From assembly GCA_024998815.1 (NCBI GenBank), contig JACEUQ010000001.1, positions 1 to 64,000 of the forward strand: a stretch of 64,000 nt of DNA, given 5' to 3'. This DNA comes from Opitutus sp. (lineage in GTDB: Bacteria > Verrucomicrobiota > Verrucomicrobiia > Opitutales > Opitutaceae). Under the pieces are notes generated by a model, which was given only the letters and a program-made list of their open reading frames with translations, searched no databases and was not told where the DNA came from. Positions 24,610-34,667 of this stretch are shown here, piece after piece (within the stretch, counting starts at the first letter, position 1; each line of letters opens with the position of its first letter). Both the position numbers and the translations under genes were made by a program.

Positions 24610-25608
24610 TTAGGCCATGCGGGCAAGCATCTCCTCGGAGACGGCATGGCGGAGAGGTTGGCCTGCGAGATAGAGTGCGAGTTCGTCTTTCATCCAGAAT
24701 CCCATGCGTGCTATCTCGCCGCCGATGCTTCCCGCGATGTGCGGCGTGAGAACGACATTGGGCAATGTTCTCAAGGGTGAGTCTGGAAGGGGTGGTTCGG
24801 GGTAAGTTACATCGAGAATCGCCGTGAGATCGGTGCGCTCGGCGAGGACGTCGCAGAGATCGCGCTCATCGATCAAAGCCCCACGCGAGGTGTTGATGAT
24901 CGCCGCCCGGGCAGGCATCGAACGGAGCAAGGCAGCGTTGATCATTTTTTCAGTCTCCGGCAACCAAGGCGCGTGCAGGCTCACCACATGGCTTTGTGCA
25001 AAAAGTTCCTCCAAGGAAACCAATGTAACGCCAAACGAAGCGGCGGTGGCCGCACTCACAATCGGATCGTAGGCGAGGACTTTGACTTCGTGTTTTGCCA
25101 GATGGCCGGCAACGAGTTTTCCGATGGCACCAAGGGAAACCAGCCCGACCGTGGAACGGAATGCGCCGGGCAGAAAAAACTGCTGATGTCGAAAGTGTCC
25201 CTCCCGCGAGATGCGCTGGCTGATCCAGAATCCTTTCAGGCCGAGCAGAATGGTGGAGAGTGCGTATTCCGCCACTGGAATGGCGTTGGCCTGCCAGGCG
25301 CTGGAAATCACGATTCCCCGCTTGTAGGCCTCCGGCGTGGCGAATCCCTTCACCGAGCCTGCGGCATAAAACACCGCCCGCAAACGGGGCGCCGCCGCGA
25401 GAAATTCCCCATCCAGCTTGGGCATTCCCCACGTGGCAAAGATCACGTCCGCCTCAGCAAGCGCCGCCGTGTGCATTTTCCATTTGGCGCCCTCGATAGG
25501 TTCAGGGAGTAGGTGAACAAGTTTGCCAATCGCGACGCGGAGGTCGTCGGGATAAGCAAGCGGCAGATAGCCAGGAATTCCCAGCAGAAGAGCAGTTGGT
25601 GAAGTCAT
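24610..25608 (-). CDS. D-2-hydroxyacid dehydrogenase family protein
   Basis: 332 residues if started at ATG 25608 (MTSPTALLLGIPGY). Earlier starts add residues unlike the family and overlap the heparinase-like gene. The NAD-binding domain carries VGLVSLGAIGKLVA (about residues 155-170); catalytic residues appear as INTSRG (Arg), DVTYPEPP (Glu) and VLTPHIAGS (His). It oxidises or reduces a 2-hydroxyacid with NAD. The domain KGFATPEAYKRGI, SSAWQANAIPVAEYAL is also standard. Its acid could derive from an oxidised sugar of this operon; that is a guess. Confidence 0.87.
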   Translation of the reverse strand: MTSPTALLLGIPGYLPLAYPDDLRVAIGKLVHLLPEPIEGAKWKMHTAALAEADVIFATWGMPKLDGEFLAAAPRLRAVFYAAGSVKGFATPEAYKRGIVISSAWQANAIPVAEYALSTILLGLKGFWISQRISREGHFRHQQFFLPGAFRSTVGLVSLGAIGKLVAGHLAKHEVKVLAYDPIVSAATAASFGVTLVSLEELFAQSHVVSLHAPWLPETEKMINAALLRSMPARAAIINTSRGALIDERDLCDVLAERTDLTAILDVTYPEPPLPDSPLRTLPNVVLTPHIAGSIGGEIARMGFWMKDELALYLAGQPLRHAVSEEMLARMA

Positions 25609-25654
25609 TGGTTTTTTGTGTTGTTCAACGATTCCGTCCCGGGACGCATCGTCT

Positions 25655-28132
25655 TCAATTGAGGGGCTCCAGGTGGATCTTCGTCTCAAGCTTTCCGGTC
25701 GGGGCGTTGTTACGAAAGCGGATGGTGGAAAGGTCCCTCGTGCCGAGCATGCGGCTTGGAATTATTTCAACGGTTGTGCCAGCAGGCGGTGTGATGAGCG
25801 CGCGACCTCGTGCTCCGTTGATGATGACTTGGCCATTTTCATTTGTGACGGTCAGGGGCGTGTGCCAGAGGAACTCGACACCATCGGCTTTGTTCAGTTC
25901 GTAATCATCCGTGATGGTGATTTCGCTCGCAGATGGAGAAGTGAAAGTGCGTTTCCATGATTTGTAAAAACTGGGCCAGAGGACGCCAGAGTTGATCGTG
26001 GCGTTGAAGGCGGTGGCATCGCCGGTGGCTTCGGGAATGACGGCGACACGTGCCGGGTTGCTGGCGCCTGGGCGGTTGCCGGTTTTGACCACGGGAACGA
26101 GCATATTGTGGTTCTGCGCGTGCTTCATCGCCTGTGCCGTGGCGTCGGAATAGGTCAAGCCACCCGGATCGGCCGCGAAAGTTTCGCCGGCAAACTCGAG
26201 CACAAAGCTACCGCGATCCTCATGATTGTGTCCCGCTTTGGCCGGTCCACCAACGACGATGAGTTTGCTCAGGAGTTCTCCATTCTTGCGGCAAGAGGCC
26301 GCGATGCCGTTGTGGGGAAGGAGAATGAATGGCTCATAGAATGTGGCCTCCACGCCGGTCAAATCCGGCGATGGCAAGGCCCAGAGATTCATACCCAGGC
26401 GCTGCGAAGGGCTCGTGCCGGCAAGCATTCGCGCAGACGCGCCGCCTGGGCGGATCTTGCTCATGACGCTCAGCACCGAAGGGCTCAACGACGCGAAAGG
26501 ACCTCCCTGGGCGTCGCCAACCAGAACAAGCTTCGTCGGGTCCGCCGTGCTGCGGAGTGCCTCGATGTAATCGTCGGTTTTTCCCAGCAGCGGCGGCAGC
26601 ATCTCGCTATAAAGCTTGCCACGTGCATTGGCATAAATGGCAATCGCCGGAAGAGCTGTTTCGAGGGTGTAGGCCAGATATCCGGAGCCTTCCGGAAAAC
26701 CTCCGTCGGGCAGGAAAATTTTCCCCAGGCTCTCATTCAGTTCCGCAAACGCGAGATCGGTGTAGGGTTCGACGTGCCCCCAGTATGACTGCTTTTCGAG
26801 CAAGGCATAGGCCGCCAGACGTCCCGGTGAAAAGGCGGCGAGCTGGTTGCAGGTGAAAATGTAGGGATATTTCCAGACGTTGTAATTGATGTTTCCCAGG
26901 CCATCCTCGGCCAGACGGCGGACGATCAAGGCTTGCCCGGCGGGAGTGATCCACGATCCCGCCAGATCGAGCGCCACCGAAAGCGCCTCGCAGACTTGGG
27001 ATTGGACGAAACAACGCTGATCCCACGAACCGTCCGGAAACGCCGTGATAAAATCAGCATCCCAATGCGGAATCAGGGCGAGCTGAATGGCCGCCTTGGC
27101 CACCTCACGCAGGCCCTCCTTATCACTGACCAAGGCCGCCTTCTGCGCAGCGTCTAGCAAGCTGATGCTCCCCTTGGTGCCATCCCCCTTGGTTATCGCA
27201 AAGGTCTGGCCTATCCGGTTCGGGCTTTTCGTGCGACGGCCATAGAGGTTTTGATTCGAGGCACCTGAGAGGTGCGGTTCCAGCGTGATGCGAGGTTCCA
27301 CGGCAATCGGTTTGAGTCCCGCTTCTTTGGCTCTTGTCTGCGCCTCTTCAAATCCTACCTTCGAAGCGAGGAGGTTATAGAGTGGTGCCGCGCTGGACGG
27401 CTCGGGTTCCTTGCGCAGGAACACGTCCATGGGTTGCTCGGAAAACCGCTTCCAACGCGCCGCCTCGATTTCTGCGACCTGAGGGTCACGCAGTCCGAGC
27501 CAGAGAACGGAGCCGGACACGGGGCCGTTTTCGGCGGCACCCAGAGATACCTCCACTTTGTTCAGATGCGTCGCCCCCTGCGGAAGGGGAAGAACGAACT
27601 GGTCCGTGAAACCAACCTCGCACACGAACTCCTTGGTGACATTCCCCGCAGGCGTTGTGGCGGTGAGGGTGACCTTGGTTCCTTTCGTAAATCCCGCACT
27701 CAGCACAAGCTGGGAATAAGGAAAAAGATCCACTCCGGCTCCGGCGTAACTGCGCGCGAGCACAGCCCCCTCCCCGGCTGCCTCCGCATTCCAATTCAAC
27801 ACGACCCGCGACCATTGGTGCACCACTTGGAATTTGGGATTGTCTCCGAGAACCTTCCACTTCGGCCATGCACCCAGACTGCGATCCCAGAACGGCTCAA
27901 TGATCGCATCGCCGCCGGACACGGGCACGACCCGGGCATCCGTAGGGCCGGACGGAGTCGGGGATGGAGTTGTTGTAGGAGATGTGGACACGATTGGCGT
28001 TGCGGATGCCTTTGGCTCAACGGGCGGCGCGGAAGGCGCGGGATATCCTTTGCAATCTGCACCTGCAAATGTGAAAGCCAATGCGGCGATAAAGATGGAT
28101 GGATTTAAATGAGAGAGAGCGGATTTAGTCAT
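25655..28132 (-). CDS. Heparinase II/III-like polysaccharide lyase family protein, exported
   Basis: 825 residues. An N-terminal hydrophobic stretch (FIAALAFTFAGA, about residues 14-25) acts as signal or anchor, followed by a Pro/Ser/Thr-rich linker (about 30-66). A beta-sandwich-like region comes next, then an alpha-toroid (about 330-600) and a C-terminal sandwich with the hallmark AGHNHEDRGSFVLEFAGE (about 633-650). Such proteins eliminate uronic-acid-containing glycans, but several have other activities, so the substrate is open. It is the only clear exported depolymerase-like enzyme near the 3' end of the operon. Confidence 0.83.
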   Translation of the reverse strand: MTKSALSHLNPSIFIAALAFTFAGADCKGYPAPSAPPVEPKASATPIVSTSPTTTPSPTPSGPTDARVVPVSGGDAIIEPFWDRSLGAWPKWKVLGDNPKFQVVHQWSRVVLNWNAEAAGEGAVLARSYAGAGVDLFPYSQLVLSAGFTKGTKVTLTATTPAGNVTKEFVCEVGFTDQFVLPLPQGATHLNKVEVSLGAAENGPVSGSVLWLGLRDPQVAEIEAARWKRFSEQPMDVFLRKEPEPSSAAPLYNLLASKVGFEEAQTRAKEAGLKPIAVEPRITLEPHLSGASNQNLYGRRTKSPNRIGQTFAITKGDGTKGSISLLDAAQKAALVSDKEGLREVAKAAIQLALIPHWDADFITAFPDGSWDQRCFVQSQVCEALSVALDLAGSWITPAGQALIVRRLAEDGLGNINYNVWKYPYIFTCNQLAAFSPGRLAAYALLEKQSYWGHVEPYTDLAFAELNESLGKIFLPDGGFPEGSGYLAYTLETALPAIAIYANARGKLYSEMLPPLLGKTDDYIEALRSTADPTKLVLVGDAQGGPFASLSPSVLSVMSKIRPGGASARMLAGTSPSQRLGMNLWALPSPDLTGVEATFYEPFILLPHNGIAASCRKNGELLSKLIVVGGPAKAGHNHEDRGSFVLEFAGETFAADPGGLTYSDATAQAMKHAQNHNMLVPVVKTGNRPGASNPARVAVIPEATGDATAFNATINSGVLWPSFYKSWKRTFTSPSASEITITDDYELNKADGVEFLWHTPLTVTNENGQVIINGARGRALITPPAGTTVEIIPSRMLGTRDLSTIRFRNNAPTGKLETKIHLEPLN

Positions 28133-28150
28133 AGGATTGGTGTTGGTTTT

Positions 28151-30646
28151 TTAAAAAGATGAGAGGGATTCGATAAGATGGAGTTTGGGTGCACCTAGGT
28201 GGTGTGGCCAGGGCAGCACGGATGGAATGCCGGGATAAATGTCGAAGAAGTTGTCGGGTAAGGCCTGCTCGCCTTTGAGGTCGAGGCAGACACGCCATGC
28301 GAAGGTGTCGCTGGTGAAGACGGCCTTACCGCCTTTGCAGGTGACACGAACCTTGGCCTTCGGCCATTTCATTTCGCGGAAGAGCGGCAGGATGAGGCAA
28401 TCGCGGGCAATCTCGCCCGCATCGTTGGAGAGGACGGCAAAGGCCACATGCGTCGTGACGCCGAGCTTGTCCCACTGCGTGGCCGGGAGCTCGGCGATCA
28501 CCGTGCTCGCATTGGCAGGTAGCGTGACGGCTTTGCTTTGATTGAGCGGGTATTTTCCCATCAGCGCCATGAGGCCGTAGCGGAGCGTGGCGGTTGTTTC
28601 CGCGCCTTCATTGATGCCATAAACCTTCACGCTGTTTCCCTCGCAGGTCACCACGACGGTGATCGGCGCGAAGGCGCGGCGCACCGGCCAGAAGGCGGGA
28701 TTGCGGCGCTGTTTCCAGTCGATAATCGTCCAACTGCGCGTGCAGGGCCACATGTCGTTGAACATCCAGAAGACGGCCGCCGAGCTGTCGAACATACGGC
28801 GTCGGAAATTTTTGATGTATTCCGAAAGGCCAACGCCCTGAAGCACGCCGCCGTAATAGACATATTCTTCCAGCGACAAGTCAGCAACCCGCTTGCCGAG
28901 CCATTGTTCAAACATTAGGTCTGGGGCGTAGGCGGGCTTGATTTCCCAAGAGGTCACAGCGTTGTCGTGAAGCTCCCAAGGAAATGTGCCGATCTTGCTC
29001 GGCGCATCACCGAAGCATTCGCGGGTCGCCAGAAGATTGTTCGGACCAAGGATACCGCCTTCGTTCGGGAAGCGGCAAATCATGTCGCGGTATTTGCGGA
29101 AATCATTGTCGCGAAAACCAAGGCTCCACGGGTGCTGGTCGCCGAGATGGTCGGCGGTCGGCGATTCTCCGTCGGGTGAAAACGGCGAGCTTGGTTGATA
29201 ATACCGGCCCGGATCCTCCTCTTTCATGAGGCGCGGCAGCACGAGATGATAGAGCGCGTAGTCGGGGAAGGCCACGCCCTGCTCGTAGTTCCACTCCCAG
29301 TTTCCCTGCTCGATCTCGTTGTTGCCACACCATGCGACGAGACTCGGGTGGTGCGCGAGTCTCCGCACCTGATGCCTCGCCTCCTGCGTGACATCGGCAA
29401 GGAACGCCTCGTCGGTCGCGGGATACTTGCCGCAGGCAAAGATGAAATCCTGCCAGACCATGATACCCTTCTCGTCGCAGATGTCGTAAAAGTCATCGCT
29501 CTCGTAAACACCGCCACCCCACACGCGCAGGAAATTGCAGTTCGCCTCCAAGGCCCGATCAGTGAGTACAGCGTGACGCTGGCGATCAATGCGGCTGAGG
29601 ATGAGGTCCGCCGGGACATAGTTGCCACCCTTGCAGAAGATCGGTTTGCCGTTGATCTCGATGATGAAATAACGCCCGCGTTCGGGATGCTTTTCCTGAT
29701 TCACCCGCACATGTCGGAAGCCTATTTTGCGGGTCAGGCTTCCTGCGGGATTTCCCCCGACCACGAGTTTTACAGTAACCTCGATGCGGGTTTGTTTACC
29801 ATGCCCGACCGGCCACCAGAGTTTGGGGTTAGCCACGGGAAGGACCGCTTCGAGTCGGTTCATGCCTTGTTCAAGCAGCACCGGCATGCGGACGGGATCA
29901 TTGGATTTCCCAAGCTTGAGCAACAGCTCTCCATGCAACGGCTTATCCGTTAGGTTTTCCGCTAAAACCCGTGCCGTGACGCGGCCGCAGCGCAAATCGG
30001 CAGAAAGGTCCGGAAGCAATGCCGCTCCCTCCCACCGGATGGTCGAGCAGATTTCCAAACGCACGCTGCCGTGAATGCCGACATTGACGAGGCGGGGAGA
30101 CCAATCCCACCCAAATTCGCTCTGGGTTTTGCGCAACCAGTTTGATTTCGTCTGGCGATGGTTGAGGCGTAATCCATAGCCCTCGGACGAGCGCGTCATC
30201 GCGTGATAAATGCCGCTCTCGATCTCGACCACGAGTTCGTTTTCACCAGTCCGTAGCGCGGCGGTCGCCTCCAACCGGCACGGATGAAAGGCGTTGGCAT
30301 GCGTGCCGATCTGCACGCCGTTGAGGTAAATCTTGGCTGCCAAGTCGAGCGTTTCAAAAAACAACCACGTGCGTTCGCCTTTACGCAGGCGCGGCAGCTT
30401 AAATGTTCGGCGGTAATACCAAACCGTTTCCTCCACCCATCGGCAGGCGAGCACATTTGTGCCGATGCCCGGATCGGGAATCACGCCGTGAGCCAGCAGC
30501 GTCTCATGCACGCTACCTGGCACAGAGGCACTCCACGCGCGGCCCCAGTTCACCTCGCCAGCAGTCACCCGCTTGGGGCGCTCACCGCGCTCGCCGTCGT
30601 TCCAGCGAAGTTGCCAGGTGCCGTTGAGGTTGAGGGTTTGGTTCAT
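28151..30646 (-). CDS. GH2 beta-mannosidase
   Basis: 831 residues, right for GH2 beta-mannosidases that release mannose from non-reducing ends. The N-terminal jelly-roll has LNGTWQLRWND and VWYYRRTF. The catalytic barrel has FCKGGNYVPADL, LRVWGGGVYESDDFYDICDE and the acid/base region AWCGNNEIEQGNWEW (about residue 442). The nucleophile is probably the Glu of RFPNEGG (about 530). No signal peptide, so it acts in the cytoplasm on imported mannosides. It follows the GH130 gene by 9 bp, a common pairing in mannan pathways. Confidence 0.92.
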   Translation of the reverse strand: MNQTLNLNGTWQLRWNDGERGERPKRVTAGEVNWGRAWSASVPGSVHETLLAHGVIPDPGIGTNVLACRWVEETVWYYRRTFKLPRLRKGERTWLFFETLDLAAKIYLNGVQIGTHANAFHPCRLEATAALRTGENELVVEIESGIYHAMTRSSEGYGLRLNHRQTKSNWLRKTQSEFGWDWSPRLVNVGIHGSVRLEICSTIRWEGAALLPDLSADLRCGRVTARVLAENLTDKPLHGELLLKLGKSNDPVRMPVLLEQGMNRLEAVLPVANPKLWWPVGHGKQTRIEVTVKLVVGGNPAGSLTRKIGFRHVRVNQEKHPERGRYFIIEINGKPIFCKGGNYVPADLILSRIDRQRHAVLTDRALEANCNFLRVWGGGVYESDDFYDICDEKGIMVWQDFIFACGKYPATDEAFLADVTQEARHQVRRLAHHPSLVAWCGNNEIEQGNWEWNYEQGVAFPDYALYHLVLPRLMKEEDPGRYYQPSSPFSPDGESPTADHLGDQHPWSLGFRDNDFRKYRDMICRFPNEGGILGPNNLLATRECFGDAPSKIGTFPWELHDNAVTSWEIKPAYAPDLMFEQWLGKRVADLSLEEYVYYGGVLQGVGLSEYIKNFRRRMFDSSAAVFWMFNDMWPCTRSWTIIDWKQRRNPAFWPVRRAFAPITVVVTCEGNSVKVYGINEGAETTATLRYGLMALMGKYPLNQSKAVTLPANASTVIAELPATQWDKLGVTTHVAFAVLSNDAGEIARDCLILPLFREMKWPKAKVRVTCKGGKAVFTSDTFAWRVCLDLKGEQALPDNFFDIYPGIPSVLPWPHHLGAPKLHLIESLSSF

Positions 30647-30655
30647 GGGCTTTTC

Positions 30656-31585
30656 TCAACGCGCTGCGAGACAGAACTCGAGCATGCGCTCAACCGTCGT
30701 CTCCGCGACGCACATGCGCGTGTCGGCTCCGCCGTAGTAAACCAGCAGGCGACCGTCGGGCATTTCCACTGCGCCGCCGGTGAAGACGACATTGGGCACT
30801 TGGCCCACGCATTCGTAAGGGGTCTCTGCGGCAAGGATCATGTTGCGCGGCGCGGCGATGATCTTCGAGGGATCCTCCAGATCGAGCAGTACGGCTCCGA
30901 GGAAGTAGTTTTCGGTGGAGGCGGTCATGCAGGTGCCGTGATAGATCTCGAGCCAACCGGCGCGGGTCTTGATCGGGATGGCGCCCGCACCGCTTTTCTT
31001 GAGCTGCCAGTTGGTTTTCGGAATCGGGATCGGCGACGAGCGCCCCCAGAACTCGAGGTCGGGCGAGTAGCTGACCCACATCCGACCTGTGCCGTTCACA
31101 TCCTGCGGACGCTCCAAGCGGGCGTAGAGACCGTTGATCTTTTCCGGGAACAGCACGGCATTGCGGTTCGACGGCACGGAGAGATGCGGGAACGGGGTGA
31201 ATGTCTTGAAATCTTTGGTCTCGCAAGTGGCGATGCAGGAGCCATAGCCGGTGAGCCACACCGCGTGCATGACAATGATGCGGCCATCAATTTTGGTGAC
31301 GCGCATGTCGAAGCGGTGCGCGTCATGCGCCGCCTCGATCGGGCGCATCGGGTAATTTACCGGTTCGGTCTCCACCGTGAATTTTATGCCATCGCGACTG
31401 CGGGCGACATAAAAGTTTGTCGCGCGTGTGAGGTCTTCGACGCGCAGCAACAGGATCACCTCGCCTTCGTGCAGGATGGCGCCGGCATTGAAGACGGTGT
31501 AGCAGGGAAACGGCATATCCTCGGGACTGAGGATCGGATTTTTCGGGTGGCGTATGAGGGGCGAGCGACTGATTTTGAGGTTCAT
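30656..31585 (-). CDS. GH130-family glycosidase/phosphorylase
   Basis: 309 residues from ATG 31585 (MNLKISRSPLIRHPKNPIL). A longer frame upstream adds about 40 residues that overlap the next gene and lack family similarity. The five-bladed propeller pattern is visible: VFNAGAILHEGEVILLLRVED, RPIEAAHDAHRFDMRVTKIDG, GRMWVSYSPDLEFWG and VFTGGAVEMPDGRLLVYYGGADTRM. GH130 enzymes phosphorolyse or hydrolyse beta-mannosides. With the beta-mannosidase next to it this supports a mannan-type oligosaccharide as substrate. Confidence 0.89.
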   Translation of the reverse strand: MNLKISRSPLIRHPKNPILSPEDMPFPCYTVFNAGAILHEGEVILLLRVEDLTRATNFYVARSRDGIKFTVETEPVNYPMRPIEAAHDAHRFDMRVTKIDGRIIVMHAVWLTGYGSCIATCETKDFKTFTPFPHLSVPSNRNAVLFPEKINGLYARLERPQDVNGTGRMWVSYSPDLEFWGRSSPIPIPKTNWQLKKSGAGAIPIKTRAGWLEIYHGTCMTASTENYFLGAVLLDLEDPSKIIAAPRNMILAAETPYECVGQVPNVVFTGGAVEMPDGRLLVYYGGADTRMCVAETTVERMLEFCLAAR

Positions 31586-31598
31586 AGGAAAAATTTGC

Positions 31599-34500
31599 TC
31601 AAAAAGTTGCAGCAATGAGGCGCTCAGCAGCGCGTGCAGCAACCGGGTTGGTCTTGATGCGGTTGTGGAGATCGAGCTGGCAGATGATCCAACACCCTTT
31701 GCCATCCTGCTTCAAAGCAACTGCGTGAACAGGTCCCCACGAGGTGGCCATGCCACCCGAACCGGAGAAATAGACTGGCTCCCAACTCTCGGACTTGAAG
31801 GTCGTGTGCAGAAACGGCGAAACATAACCGAGATCCTCGTCGAACCAGAATTTGACGCTATTTGCCTCCAGTCCCTCGACCAGCGGGTGATCAGTATCGC
31901 GGCTGACAAAATGCACGGGGTTGCTGGTGCATCTGAAAAACTCAATTTCTTCACCAACGATGCGATGGACGCCTTCTTGAACGCTCAGAAAAACACAGCG
32001 CGCGCCACGACGAACCGCAGCGGTTATGTCCACTTCGTGTGCGGCATAGAGAGCGAGATCATCGATGAGGATCAATTGAGCCTTCGCCAGTTGATCGATC
32101 TTCGAAACTCTAAGGCTCAATGCCTTGACCAGCCGCTCGGCCTTGCCCGATGGTTGTCCGATGACGACCGTTTCCAGCGGCGGCACGGCAGGCACTTGCG
32201 GGTAAACCTGAAAGGTTTGTTGCGCACTCTGAATCGTGCGTCCATCGCGATCGATCAAGGCGACCTCCACAACCACGGCCCCGGTTTCTTGCGGCGCATG
32301 GAATGATGCAACGCCCTGGAAGGCGGCCTCCATCGGCACGATGCCTGCGGTAGCCGATCCTCCCTCGAGAATCCGCTCACCCTGACGAATGCGCCACGCT
32401 AGGCGCACGCCTTCGGGAACGTTGTGGGTGTCGTTACAGAGCCAGAGTTCGATCGGCATCGCCTCGCCTGCAAAAAAGCGGTCACGGTCGCTGCGCAGGC
32501 TGATCATCAGTGGAGCGCAGGCATCACGGTAGGCGTAAAAGGCGAGCTTCGGCCGGCGCTCGCAATCCATGATCGTCTTCATCCATCCCGAGGGGAAGGC
32601 GTCTATGAAAAGATGGACGGCAAAGCTGTTGTTGCGGTTGTCGCGGCGGAAGGCCTCGGTCATCAGGCGCACGCCCCAGGCCTGATGTGCCTGGCTGGTT
32701 GCGATCCATTCCCCGACCGACTTCCCGGCTTCAAACCATAGGTAATGGAACTTGCCGCTCTGAGCCCTCACGATCGAAGTTGGGCTCCAAGCCTTCTCCG
32801 CTTCCGGAGTCCATGGCAGCCACTCGCGCGGATAGAACTTCCTCATAAGCGATTCGTCTTCGAGGCCCTCTGCTCCGAATTCGCCGCAGGCATACATCCA
32901 GTCGGGTTTGACCTTGAGCCAATAGCCTTTGTGCAGTTTCCCGAGGTCGAGGCCGTGGCCGTTATACCAGATGTTGTAGCAGTGGTTGTCAGGGAGCGAC
33001 GCGCAGGGTGGATCGTAATCGCCATCGACATGTTTGATCACGCGGTCGGGATTTTCCAAATGGATGACGCGGTCGGCGCACTCGAAAAACGCCTCCATTT
33101 CGGGTCGCTGAAGGTGCCTCTCAGGCTTCTTCCGCGCATTGGGGAATGGCTCATTGATATAGGTGACCATGATGTTGGCCGGGCTGTTGCGCACGAGGCG
33201 CTCCATTTCCCGGGCCTGCCGCACCAGCTCGCAGACCAAGTTGCGCCGCACCACGCCGAAGAGAGGAAGGTCGGTTTGCAGCATGAGGCCAAGCATGTCG
33301 GCATACTCGTAGATCTCCGACTGGACCGGACGCTGGGTGAGTCGCAGGAAATTCATGTTGCAGACCTTCGCCAGCAGGAGGTCCTCGACGAGTTGATCGA
33401 AGTCGCCGCGCATCACGCATTGCTGCTCGTGCCCCATGGTGTTGGCACCACGTAGGCGTATTTCGCGGCCGTTCAGGTAGAGGCGGCCCTTGGGCGTGGA
33501 TTCCTCGTCGATACGGAAAGAGCGCATGCCGAAATGACGGGAGGCCGCGTCGAGCAACTTGCCCTCCGCATCGAGCAACACCGCGTGCAATTCGTAGAGC
33601 CAAGGCGCGTCTGGTTCCCAATCGCGCAGCCCCTCGGCCTTCACCGTGACGCGGTAGAAATTCACTCCCGATCCGGCGGGGTTGATCGCTTTGAGTTTCT
33701 GATCCATGCAGACCGTGGCCTCGAAATTCCGACCGAAGATCGAAAAGGATATATCCACCGGTTCATTGCCGCGCGTGCAGTTCCAAACTTCGAAGGTGAG
33801 GTCGAGCAGACCATCCTCGCGACGCGGGCGGATGAAAAGATCGTGGAAATGCTGGGGTGCTCGCGCTTCGATCCGCACGGCTTGGTAGATTCCCATGCCC
33901 GGCGGACAGTGGTGCCAGCCTACGGCGGGATCATCATAGCCCGGACCGGTGGCGGCGTAAATTTTGTCGCCCTGCTCGGAGGTATCGGTCCAACTCGTGT
34001 TGCCCAACTGCACCGCGTCGTTCTCGACCTTCACCACGAGTGTGTTGATGCCGGAGCGCAGCGACTTGGTGATCTCGAATTCAAAAGGCGCGAAAAACCC
34101 TTCGTGCGAACCATGGTAGTTGCCGTTCACGAAGACATGGGCGATGTAGTCCACGCCCTTGAAGCAGAGGAACACCGCACCCGGCGCGGCGAAGTCCGTC
34201 GGCAATTCAAACTCCCGCCGGTAGTAGGTCACTGCTCGGCCGAGAGGCTCGCCATAGTGCGGGATCGTCACCGTTTCCCAAGCCCCATCACCTGTCAGCG
34301 CGCTTGAAAAATCCGCCCTGTCCGCATCCGTGCCGATCCTCCATGAAAAGCTATCAAGCGGCATGGCCGCCCGCTTCATCGGTAGTGCCGGAGCCAGTCG
34401 CTGCATGAAGGGCGCGAAGGTTTTCTTCAAGGCCTCCAAGTCGGCCCGCACCGCCTCCGGCGTGTCGCGCGCGGAAAGCGGAGTGAAAAACTCCCTTCCA

Positions 34501-34646
34501 CTGGCGGGTTCCACCGGCAGAGAGGTGTTCGTCAGCACAGGCGGTTGAGGCTCCACCAGGCCCGCCGTGCGATCGGTGGGGTTCGCGGTGGCAATGAGGG
34601 CGAACTGGTCGGCTCCGCCGGAGTTCTTCGCAGATGGTTGGTTCAT
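31599..34646 (-). CDS. GH2-family glycoside hydrolase (beta-galactosidase/glucuronidase-like)
   Basis: 1015 residues. After an atypical 90-residue N-terminus comes the sugar-binding domain (VTYYRREFELP, CFKGVDYIAHVFVNGNYHGSHEG), then the barrel with LNGREIRLRGANTMGHEQQ, VTYINEPFPNARK (acid/base Glu near residue 497) and YACGEFGAEGLED (nucleophile Glu near 590). The last 200 residues (after VYPQVPAVPP) include a glutamine-amidotransferase-like trimerisation region. No signal peptide. The exact sugar is not evident; GH2 covers galactosidases, glucuronidases and others. Confidence 0.85.
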   Translation of the reverse strand: MNQPSAKNSGGADQFALIATANPTDRTAGLVEPQPPVLTNTSLPVEPASGREFFTPLSARDTPEAVRADLEALKKTFAPFMQRLAPALPMKRAAMPLDSFSWRIGTDADRADFSSALTGDGAWETVTIPHYGEPLGRAVTYYRREFELPTDFAAPGAVFLCFKGVDYIAHVFVNGNYHGSHEGFFAPFEFEITKSLRSGINTLVVKVENDAVQLGNTSWTDTSEQGDKIYAATGPGYDDPAVGWHHCPPGMGIYQAVRIEARAPQHFHDLFIRPRREDGLLDLTFEVWNCTRGNEPVDISFSIFGRNFEATVCMDQKLKAINPAGSGVNFYRVTVKAEGLRDWEPDAPWLYELHAVLLDAEGKLLDAASRHFGMRSFRIDEESTPKGRLYLNGREIRLRGANTMGHEQQCVMRGDFDQLVEDLLLAKVCNMNFLRLTQRPVQSEIYEYADMLGLMLQTDLPLFGVVRRNLVCELVRQAREMERLVRNSPANIMVTYINEPFPNARKKPERHLQRPEMEAFFECADRVIHLENPDRVIKHVDGDYDPPCASLPDNHCYNIWYNGHGLDLGKLHKGYWLKVKPDWMYACGEFGAEGLEDESLMRKFYPREWLPWTPEAEKAWSPTSIVRAQSGKFHYLWFEAGKSVGEWIATSQAHQAWGVRLMTEAFRRDNRNNSFAVHLFIDAFPSGWMKTIMDCERRPKLAFYAYRDACAPLMISLRSDRDRFFAGEAMPIELWLCNDTHNVPEGVRLAWRIRQGERILEGGSATAGIVPMEAAFQGVASFHAPQETGAVVVEVALIDRDGRTIQSAQQTFQVYPQVPAVPPLETVVIGQPSGKAERLVKALSLRVSKIDQLAKAQLILIDDLALYAAHEVDITAAVRRGARCVFLSVQEGVHRIVGEEIEFFRCTSNPVHFVSRDTDHPLVEGLEANSVKFWFDEDLGYVSPFLHTTFKSESWEPVYFSGSGGMATSWGPVHAVALKQDGKGCWIICQLDLHNRIKTNPVAARAAERLIAATF

Positions 34647-34667
34647 GATGTGAATTTCAAAGAGGTT

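Noticed and set aside
25609-25689. Upstream extension of the 2-hydroxyacid dehydrogenase to ATG 25689
   Set aside because: It would overlap the heparinase-like gene and add residues without family similarity. ATG 25608 directly precedes the conserved domain.
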